From: Ascochyta rabiei | Taxonomy: Eukaryota; Ascomycota; Dothideomycetes; Pleosporales; Didymellaceae | DNA: 64,000 nucleotides | Direction of reading: 5' to 3' | Assembly: GCF_004011695.2 (NCBI RefSeq) | Contig: NC_082412.1 | Location: 248,001-312,000 of the forward strand | In this document: in pieces, positions 56,084-64,000 of the stretch | Layout: the number at the start of each line of letters is the position of its first letter | How positions within the stretch are numbered: position 1 is the stretch's first letter | Translations under genes and position numbers: made by a program | Notes under the pieces: generated by a model | What the model was told of the DNA's origin: nothing | Database searches by the model: none | What the model saw: the letters and a program-made list of their open reading frames with translations, nothing else

Positions 56084-57340
56084 TCAAGGATGCACCTTCC
56101 CTTGACGGCCGGTCTTCTCATTGAAGTCTTCCAATGCTTCCTTGAGACCAGGCCAGGAGTGGACAACAGTGGACATTCCCTCAATTGTTCGGATGTAGTT
56201 CTCGTCTACCTGGTCGAGGCGCATGCCCTTGAACGCGCCCTTTGGAAATTTGTACTTTTCAGAAGAGGACGCACCGTTCAGAGGACCACCTCGTGTACGG
56301 CGAGGAGCCTGGACTGGTACTTGTGCCGGTGGCTGTGGGTTTGTTGCCGTTTGTCGCAGTTCTGGGCGGTGGTGATCGAACGCCTCCTTCAGGCCTGGGT
56401 GCCTGCCGTCGAAGATGAATGACTGCCCACCGATAGTGCGTAAATAGCTGTCTGGCACGTCGGAAATGTGACTGTTCTTGTACCTCCCCCAATCAAAGAC
56501 GTAGTCGCGCACAAAATCGTGCTCTGGTAGTCGTGGCGCAGCGTTCGTTGTCTTGCTTGCAGCCGGTCGCTGCCCTCTTGGGAAGTCCGAGACATAGGTT
56601 GATGATCTCGTTGAGCGGTCGCCGGCGTTCCTGGAAGAAGCTTGTGCCTTTGATTCGTCCGTGAACTTGATGTGCGAGTTCTGCGTAAGGTGGTGGTTGT
56701 TGGTGTAGATGGCTTCAACCTCGACCTCTACGACCTGCCCACTAGCATCAAATCTTCCCATCTTCCTTGCGGCCAAGGGAAACCCGGCCTGGTGCATAGT
56801 ATGGTAGATGGACACTGCTTGCAGCGCAGTGAACATGACCTCGGCCCTCCGTGGTCTGCCCTTCTGTGGTCGAACCTCTCCAATATTGATCATCATGTCG
56901 TCTGCACTATTGTCCGTGTCCAGGTCGCTCATGGAGTCATCCATATCAGATTCGTCGTCAGTGAGCTCGCCCTCTTCAAGCTCTGAGTCGTCCGAGTCGT
57001 CGAGCGCAATGGCATCAAACGAACTGCTTCCCCCCGCTCGGGCATTGTTGTGCAGCGCCCCGAACTGGTTCCCGCTTCTCTGCGCGTCAACGAACGATCG
57101 AAACTCTTCGGCGCCATTGTAGCTGCTTTGTCCGCGTGTCGGGCGACCCCCAAAGTTGCCTCCTCGGCCACGACCGCGACCGCGGCCACGCTGAGGTTTC
57201 TGATTGTTTTTCTGCTGTGCTTTCGACTTCGGTAACGGAGGTGGAGGTGCTGGCTTTGCGTTTGCACCTCGTTGTGCAGCAACGCGTGCGCGCCGCTTCT
57301 GGCAGGGGCGCGGCATAACGCGACCTTTTACGACCTGCAT
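56084..57340 (-). CDS. Nuclear RG-rich protein with two ExoX-C-like motifs (paralogue 2)
   Basis: 418 residues from the ATG at 57340; a second ATG at 57316 is also possible. The order is: basic N terminus (RPCQKRRARVAAQRG), Pro-rich and RGRGRGRGRGG segments, an acidic stretch (about residues 115-150, DDSDDSELEEGELTDDESD), a VMFTALQAVSIYHTMHQAG segment that parallels VMFTVVEAIEALSLYQEG of paralogue 1, then two motifs, FDWGRYKNSHISDVPDSYL and FPKGAFKGMRLDQVDENYI. Tandem, same strand, 166 bp apart: probably a duplication followed by divergence. Confidence 0.6.
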   Translation of the reverse strand: MQVVKGRVMPRPCQKRRARVAAQRGANAKPAPPPPLPKSKAQQKNNQKPQRGRGRGRGRGGNFGGRPTRGQSSYNGAEEFRSFVDAQRSGNQFGALHNNARAGGSSSFDAIALDDSDDSELEEGELTDDESDMDDSMSDLDTDNSADDMMINIGEVRPQKGRPRRAEVMFTALQAVSIYHTMHQAGFPLAARKMGRFDASGQVVEVEVEAIYTNNHHLTQNSHIKFTDESKAQASSRNAGDRSTRSSTYVSDFPRGQRPAASKTTNAAPRLPEHDFVRDYVFDWGRYKNSHISDVPDSYLRTIGGQSFIFDGRHPGLKEAFDHHRPELRQTATNPQPPAQVPVQAPRRTRGGPLNGASSSEKYKFPKGAFKGMRLDQVDENYIRTIEGMSTVVHSWPGLKEALEDFNEKTGRQGKVHP

Positions 57341-58994
57341 GAGTGAAAGTCGAAGATGCGGAATGCGAGCTTGAGGCGTGCTGAGTGCGGAACTCGGAAG
57401 GGCGGGCACGGACTTCGAGCGTTCCACACTTGACTGCAAACCACATCAACATGAAATACATGTAATTCTGTGAATGCGCGTGTTGGGGTGGTATTCGCAA
57501 AGCCCCCTGTTACCTTGTCTTCGAGATTCTAGGTGCGTGAGAGAGTATGTATCCATTTCTAGGGATTTACACTGTGGGTATGCCATGGAGGCCTGCTCAC
57601 CCATCTATGTACCGGTATGCTAAAGAGCTTGATATCCTCAATGGCGCCAGGCCCCAGACTCTCGCAAGGTCGAGGTATCCGCTGCAGAAGAGACACCTTC
57701 TTTGTTAAGAATGCCTCAACCTTCAGTTGCCAATGCTCAGCCGCCAATGCTGTCCTTTCCTTCTGAGCCATGTTTGCCATTCAGCTAGAGTATCACCTAC
57801 CAAGCTTACAGTACCAAGCTTGTCAATCGTGTTAGGACCCATGATACCGTCAGACTTCAATAATTCGAAAATTCAAGTCTTACAACACTATTGCAGCGGT
57901 CGGGGAACCTCTACGATATTTGAAAGCCAAGGTATTTGTCAGGGCAGACATCAACGGGGACACCTTTTCTGTGATTTTTTTTGAAGAATCTCCAAATCAT
58001 CAACAACCAGATGTCGGCCCATTTCTGCCATTGTGTAGGTATATAGCATCCAATCAAAAAAATTGTGCAAGATTCGGTTTGCAAAAGAATCTGGCCTTGA
58101 GCACCATAGCAAGCATTTACTCAGAAGTGCGAAACCTCAATCAAGATACGACGCTCATTGGAACCATCGGTGCTTAAGCGGGCCAAGAAGCCGAAATTAG
58201 CTATAACATAAACGAGAATGTTTCCCTTGAAACGAAAGCTAGCTATAACGTGGAGAAATGTCTTACTATTGTGTCCTTCTGATCAAACTCGTTTGATTTT
58301 GATTTCGCTTTCCCAAGAAAGATTGACCATCAAACACTGCTCGTTGACGTAGCTAGGAGAGCACTGGGTGATACCCAACTCCTAGCCTTTGTGTGTGAAT
58401 AATATCCGTATGTAATTCGATTAGAGTGTATGGAATTGATCGTATAGATTGACATGACTTCAGCAGCAAGACTTGATGTGTATAAGCCCTGATCGCTTGT
58501 CCAACATACTAAAGAAGCCACTGTTGCCGTGGCTCCATATGCGCTCACCAGGAACGCGCATGTATACGGATACATGCGAATTCGTATATCAGAGTAGTCG
58601 CTCGATCCGACGCTTAGACATGCACTATGATACACGAGGGTGTCGAGACCAGTCGGGATTGTGAGCGATACTGGCGAAGCGTAGGAGTTCGGTGCCATGC
58701 TCAGCATTCGACGTAGTCCTTTTGGCAAAAGCGCCAGACAGCTTACTTCGCAGAGACTGACGAAGCGGCTTTCTAAATGTCCAGTGTAGCTGAGGAAATT
58801 TGGTCGCCGTCGCAAAGATTCCGGAGGCACTGCGCACTCACAGGGAGCGAAACTTTTCTGCAAAGCCATGGTGTGTCAACCCACGTGTAACCACTTCGTG
58901 CTCATTCAGAACTTCCGTGATGATGTGCGAAGAGCTACTCCAGATAATGTTCTTGGCTGACACGATGTTCAGATCGCCGCAAGAAAACCCATGG
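57341..58994. other. Intergenic region with one doubtful ORF
   Basis: A minus-strand frame at 58330-58869 (179 codons from an ATG) has hydrophobic and Ser/Thr-rich content but no recognised family; I do not call it. The rest shows nothing distinct. Confidence 0.4.
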
Positions 58995-59882
58995 TCAGGT
59001 TGACAGGACACTCGATGCCAGTTGCTCTAGCACTATCCCATCAACGCGAAATTGCACAGCCTGCACACTGCGAAATGAGGATCCTATTGGCCCAACATAG
59101 CTGGTGTACGTAGCGCACTCGTCCTCCCACGCTTCCTGAAGCATCAATAGAACCATGATCTTCAGTGAGGATACAAGCTCCAGTCGTCTCGCTTCTCCTT
59201 TCCCAGCAAAGGGATATTGATGTATACTACGAAAGGAGTTCCACAGGGAGCGATGCTTTCCAAACAGCGACTTCAACGCAGCGTTCGAAAGAGATTCTGA
59301 TGGCTCAAGATCGGAGACGCGGTCGAAGTGATCAGCAGTGCTTGCGTCAAAACAGACAGATCTGATTCTGCTTACGCCTTTTGAGTCTGGCTGCAGGCAA
59401 ACGTTGCGGATGTACAAGAATATCTCGGCAAGAGGGTGCAACGACGCGGAAGTCCATGTGCGACCTTGAAGTATGGCTCTACATGTACGTGCAACATGTA
59501 CAACGTAAGGGTCATTCACCTTGCTGAAGAAGCGTAGCGACACGTGCACCGTGCCGATCGAGTCGGATGCGCGTGACGGGCAGCACGTCCAGGTAGGCCA
59601 GATCTCGTTGTCGACGACCATGACATCGAGTGTGTACGTTGGATTGAGTCTCCTCAAGCGGTTTTCAGTTTCTGCTTTGAGTTGAATGTTTGTTCCAAGC
59701 AGCCCAAGTGTGTTGTATGTCCTTGGTGACAAAGTCGGCGGCCTCAGCGCGGCCTGACCAGTGGCATCTTTTCGCGATTGTGCATCATCCGTGGGGTCTC
59801 GTGGGGGCTCTACACGAAAGCAGATTACATACTCGATGATCTGATCTCGGATCTCACGGGGTAGAAGCAGAAGAGAAGGCAT
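58995..59882 (-). CDS. F-box-like protein of 295 aa
   Basis: Single exon from the ATG at 59882. The N terminus MPSLLLLPREIRDQIIEYV matches the common fungal opening LPxEIRDxI(I/Y)xx(V/L) seen in F-box-like/DUF families. No further domain is recognisable; the middle has a NEIWPTWTCCPSR stretch and a helical C terminus. A Skp1-linked role is plausible but only inferred. Confidence 0.55.
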   Translation of the reverse strand: MPSLLLLPREIRDQIIEYVICFRVEPPRDPTDDAQSRKDATGQAALRPPTLSPRTYNTLGLLGTNIQLKAETENRLRRLNPTYTLDVMVVDNEIWPTWTCCPSRASDSIGTVHVSLRFFSKVNDPYVVHVARTCRAILQGRTWTSASLHPLAEIFLYIRNVCLQPDSKGVSRIRSVCFDASTADHFDRVSDLEPSESLSNAALKSLFGKHRSLWNSFRSIHQYPFAGKGEARRLELVSSLKIMVLLMLQEAWEDECATYTSYVGPIGSSFRSVQAVQFRVDGIVLEQLASSVLST

Positions 59883-61881
59883 GCGTCTAGAGCGAATGTG
59901 GGCGTTCAGGTTCGCCGCCGCGAACGAGATTAGACTAAAAATGCTGACAAAGAATCATCCCACTACGTCATCGCACAATTGTCTTGCCATTGTCCAACTT
60001 TCTTTGCTTTATTGACAGTAACATTAAACCCATTTCCCAACCTTTCTGGAACGTGTCTGCATACTTAAGACATTCTGATTAACAGCCGTATATAGCAACA
60101 GCTTCTAATGGAGCACGCCGTTGCACCGAGACTGCCTCATTCATTGACCGCAGACAATAGGCCTCTATTGTCTGCTTCTTAGGGAAAAGCTCGTCCTAAA
60201 GCAAATAGGATGTTCATCTCATGGTCAAATTATGGATCGTATTGAGCATCCGAGGAACAGGTGACACAAAAAAGCTGCCGACTCATGTTGTCCCAAACAG
60301 TTTCGGAAACAAGATAGCGACAGAGATTCAACGTCCGCACCGAATGTTTTCAGATGCTCCAGTAACACAACTCAAGCATTGGCAGGATGGCGAATTTGAG
60401 CCGACCCAGCAATCTAATCTCAGAGACTACCAACAAAATTCACACGCGGGAAATTGGATTTGAGCACAAAGCTCGCATGGTGAGCCGCCTAGCTCCTCAG
60501 CGACTAGACTCAAAATTCTACTGTGGAGTCTTCTGCTTCATATCGTAATATCGTACGATTACCGAAGACAGGAGCTTATTGGTTACAAGTCAAAACACCA
60601 GGAGGACCAACTCTTGTGAAAGGTTGACTGTATCTTCATTCTCAAAGCACTCAAAGGCATCTGACATACGGACTGTGGAAAAAGGCTCCCTTCGATGCAG
60701 GCCTCAGAGAATGTGCTTGCATTCCGAAATTCGAACAGCAGCCCAATGCCTTTATTGTGTCGTATTCAAGAGCTGGCTTTGTTGTTTCGTCCATTCTTTC
60801 TTTGGCTTTTCACCTTGACGACGACCAATGATCAAGGCATGTGGCCTACCCCTTTTAATTTTCTTGACATTTGCACCGCTCTGTTACTCCGGTCCTTCGA
60901 CACATACACAAACAAGCTTGTCAAAAGACTTCATCACAAGATACCAACGAAAAAAAAATCTAGACAAATCTGACTAAATGCAAAGCAGAAGAGCCAGTTT
61001 AAAAGTTCGCTACGGATGAAACAACGTTTATCATCGCAGCGCTCGTACTCACTAGGATTGAGGCGCACGTCGCCCGCTTACGGAGCCCACACATTTTACT
61101 ACTTGCCGAATCTGCGTCGATATCACTGGCTATCAAGACCACCTCTACTGTCTAGCACTAAAAGCAGAAGTGCACCAGCTGGTTTACAAGAAACGTAGCT
61201 ACAACTTTCGAGTCCACACTCGGACCTACCTCAGTCAGGTATAACTCATTTAGACGGTAATTTCGGCGAAGAGACTTATCCCCTCTTATGTCGTATATTG
61301 TCTGGACTTGAGTATACACAAACCCAGAGCGTTAGAGCACGACCAGTCTTGCGGACTAACTATTTTTCTCATAGAAAGTGAGACCATTTCCTCCCATATT
61401 CGCCCTGGTTCTTCTGCTACAGGTCCGTAGAGCTGGCTACGCGAGTCGGTGTCATGGCTTCGAGCTCTGATGGAAAGTCTAGCGAAGTCTGATAGATCGG
61501 TTTACCGAAGCCCGACTGGGCCGTTCAAGGCGCGTACCCTATCATACACTACCCGCGGTGATGGCATCAGGAGAACGCGATGCAGCTCACGGGCAGCTGC
61601 AGAGGTGGAGCATGTCTGCAGAGGTAATTGAAACTACACTGACAAAAATAGTCTTTATAGGCTTATCAAAAGTGGTCGTCGTGCGGGAAGGGCCGCAGGG
61701 TGTGTGAGCTTAATTTGACATCTTAGACGCCTCTCCACGATGCTTCTTGGCCGATCACCGTGCAACCAGGACTTCGACACTACGCGACACTGTCACCATG
61801 CCAACATTGCAAAGTTATTGGGATCATGCATATTTATTTAATAAGTTTGAATTGAGAAGAACGTCAAATCAACATCTACAT
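59883..61881. other. Long intergenic region
   Basis: About 2 kb with no supported gene; only short frames without family-like content. Confidence 0.4.
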
Positions 61882-62949
61882 CTAAGCAAGCACGCGAGCT
61901 AATAGCGGCAGGGGACAGAAGCCGAACATCCACAAACACCAGATCTTGTACATCTTCCTGTCAAGCTTGTTGTCGCCTGTACGATAAGCCCGTGCAGCCG
62001 TCACGAGAAGGTAACCGCCGAAGGTGCTGGGCAACAGGGCAGTCTTCCAGCCGCCAGCAAAGAAGCCTAGGGGTGTGTAGACAGACCAGAAGGCAACTGC
62101 GGCGAAGACAGTCCACAGAGAAACCTTACGCCCAAGCTCAGTGATCAATGTACGACGACCTCGAGCCCGGTCACCAGCTTCGTCGCGGAACTCCTGCGTC
62201 TGAATCGTAGTTGCGAGAATACCGAAGGCGATGATGGCTGTCCACTTCCAAGCTGCGGAGCTCAGAGAGACATCAGAGCCAACAGCAATGCTCAGTGCAC
62301 CACTGAAGTAGCAGGAGAAACCAGCACCGCAAAAGAGATTGCGGATGATACCAGACTTGTTGCCGCCGCCGTAGTCGTTGTACGCGGTAATGAGGCAAAC
62401 GTAGACGAGGAAGATGTGCATGACGTTGAGCTCGTAGCTTAACACGCCAGCAGCAAAGTGGGTGACTTTCAACAGCGTCTCGGCCTGTTCGGAAGTCATC
62501 CGCCCGGAAGGAATAGGTCGCCATGGCTTGTTGATAGCGTCCTCTTGTACTGAGTCCTCACTACGTTGGTTCTGCACGCAGAATTGTAGGATGACAAGCC
62601 ACAGCCACATGACGGTTTGCGGGATGCGTTGAACCACCGAGACGTAGCTTTGATCTGGTAGATTCAAAGTCGGGCCGGAGAGTGCTGCAAGGATACCGAA
62701 GGCTGTGCCCGGGATAACAGTGTCCAAGATTTGATCCCCTGTGAACAAGAGCAGGGTCCGAGCGTGGAAGCCAATGTTGGCACCCAGATCCTTTAGAGAT
62801 GCTTGACGACGTAAGAGAACCTTTGTAGCGTCGAGTAGGAGGTTGGGTCGGTGCGCCAACTTGGCGTGAAGTTGATCTTGATGCATGGTGTGTTTTTCTG
62901 AGATAGTCTCAATTAGAGACTCTGGAGATGTGCTGAGGGATGTCGACAT
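61882..62949 (-). CDS. UbiA-family membrane prenyltransferase or terpene cyclase
   Basis: 355-residue multi-pass membrane protein from the ATG at 62949. The first Asp-rich motif is NQRSEDSVQEDAINKPWRPI (residues 127-146, ending PSGR), with the NKPxRPIPSGR segment characteristic of the UbiA fold; the second is QEFRDEAGDRARGRRT (about 252-267). Hydrophobic helices surround both motifs, with a C-terminal WCLWMFGFCPLPLLARVLA. This size and the EDxxNKPxRP variant are shared with fungal UbiA-type enzymes including Fma-TC-like membrane sesquiterpene cyclases, so either a prenyl transfer or terpene cyclisation is possible. No polyketide or P450 partner gene lies in the window. Confidence 0.75.
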   Translation of the reverse strand: MSTSLSTSPESLIETISEKHTMHQDQLHAKLAHRPNLLLDATKVLLRRQASLKDLGANIGFHARTLLLFTGDQILDTVIPGTAFGILAALSGPTLNLPDQSYVSVVQRIPQTVMWLWLVILQFCVQNQRSEDSVQEDAINKPWRPIPSGRMTSEQAETLLKVTHFAAGVLSYELNVMHIFLVYVCLITAYNDYGGGNKSGIIRNLFCGAGFSCYFSGALSIAVGSDVSLSSAAWKWTAIIAFGILATTIQTQEFRDEAGDRARGRRTLITELGRKVSLWTVFAAVAFWSVYTPLGFFAGGWKTALLPSTFGGYLLVTAARAYRTGDNKLDRKMYKIWCLWMFGFCPLPLLARVLA

Positions 62950-64000
62950 GATCTGTGAAAGACTGGCTCTTATGAGTTGTTCTGTGACAGTTGGTGGTCA
63001 GGATCTTTTCTATAGTAAACAATATCTGTTCCAGTTGTAGTTGTGTAGTTGCTCTGCAGATGGACATAATCAACTGGGCTTTATCTGGATAATGATTTTC
63101 TGTGCTGCTTAGCACAGTCTTTTCACTAGGCTTCTATAAGATAATGTGAGAACAGCCTGTACGCACATGCGTTGATGGTGAAAGCCCAAATACGCAGTAA
63201 GCCTACTCCGAAGGGTGGCAGACCTGAAATTCATGTGGCCTTACAGTGCTAGTCTCGGCCCGTCCATTACTCGGCTCGACGCCAATATCTAGCGGACCAA
63301 TGAGTATGGCAACTCTGAGCATCAATTAGTACGAATAAAGATTGTCGGTAGGCTAGATTTTACCGACACCAGACCAGGCAATCAATCGTATATGCTGACG
63401 CCTGACGCAGGACCGCGCAGCGCATACATGTTCACTTGCACCATAGCACGTATTGCATAGAGTTCTGTCGGCACGGCGCGATCTAGCCCCACAAAAGGAT
63501 TGAGCTTACGGCGCCTTCCCCGTCCGCGTTACTAGCGTAAGAGCGCCCACGGGATATTTTACACTGCGAGCAACACCTGAAAGCGGCTACAAAAGGTATG
63601 TCTTGAATCCATGATGTGACAGAGTTAGAAAAACTAGATGTGTTGATACTAATTTTGCCCTATATTCTATACTTATGTCTGCTGAGTGATGTGTTCAGGA
63701 GGCAGAGCCGACGTTGAACAAGATTCAGGCGCCCTATATGCAGGACCCTGATTTCCGTGGTGGTAGATACTGTGCATGAGCACAGACCTGCAAGCAGGTA
63801 GCGTTAAACTAAATAGGACTAGCTGGTGGTCCAGCGTTACCCCTCAACTATCTTGCTATGGTAGCTGGCAGAAGTAGTGTAGGTGGGTCATGGCAACAGG
63901 AGATTGAACTGAGGAGACAAGATCTTTAGGCAATTGCTTAAACATCAGCTAGCGTGTTTCCAGTGGCTGGTCATCGCCGCTCCACGCTCTGTGAGTGACT
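62950..64000. other. Upstream region of the UbiA gene to window end
   Basis: No coding region is supported; genes may lie beyond the edge. Confidence 0.4.

Noticed and set aside
58330..58869. 179-codon minus-strand ORF
   Set aside because: Has an ATG and open frame but no recognised family or splice support; kept only as a mention in the intergenic entry.
34000..62949. One secondary-metabolite cluster across the right arm
   Set aside because: No polyketide, NRPS or cytochrome P450 gene is present, and the candidate enzymes are separated by unrelated genes.

Overview
The window is nuclear DNA of a filamentous ascomycete. Genes have short GT-AG introns (about 47-163 nt, one of 296 nt) with CTAAC-type branch sites. 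Typical fungal families are present: AA9 LPMO, Zn2Cys6 regulators, F-box-like proteins, a GPI wall protein and a UbiA-type membrane enzyme. A long AT-rich island shows the CpA-to-TpA decay expected of repeat-induced point mutation (RIP). A Dothideomycete would fit the gene set and style, but that is inference. I recognised no tRNA, rRNA or CRISPR array.

Left arm (1-20.8 kb), GC-rich and full of microsatellites, carries conserved housekeeping genes: U1-70K, uracil phosphoribosyltransferase, a FEX/CrcB fluoride exporter, the DOT1 H3K79 methyltransferase, a GPI-anchored wall protein, a Sac7-like RhoGAP, TIM9, a possible 41-residue protein gene and a DCG1-like Asp/Glu racemase.

Middle (20.85-34.19 kb) is a RIP-decayed transposon island. 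A near-perfect inverted repeat (33 identical bases) flanked by a 9-bp direct duplication (GCTGATAAG) bounds the whole block, as expected of a TIR DNA transposon. Nested in it is a 7.3-kb Ty3/Gypsy chromovirus with two 202-bp LTRs, its own 5-bp target duplication (TACGC/TACAC), decayed protease-RT-RNase H-integrase and a C-terminal chromodomain. Between pol and the 3' LTR lies an antisense intron-containing reading frame. Its introns share a 3' signature around ATGTTCTAACACGTTTTAG that also recurs in the outer element.

Right arm (34.2-64 kb), less GC-rich, is accessory in character: an F-box protein, an AA9 LPMO, a GH13 alpha-amylase C-terminal relic, a haem-oxygenase-like iron enzyme divergent from a small-domain methyltransferase, a decayed secreted apple/PAN-like gene, two Zn2Cys6 regulators, a MARVEL-like membrane protein, two tandem paralogues with ExoX-C-like motifs, an F-box-like protein and a UbiA-family prenyltransferase/terpene cyclase. 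These do not form an obvious tight biosynthetic cluster; the closest functional pairing is the divergent iron enzyme/methyltransferase pair at 40.4-44.6 kb.
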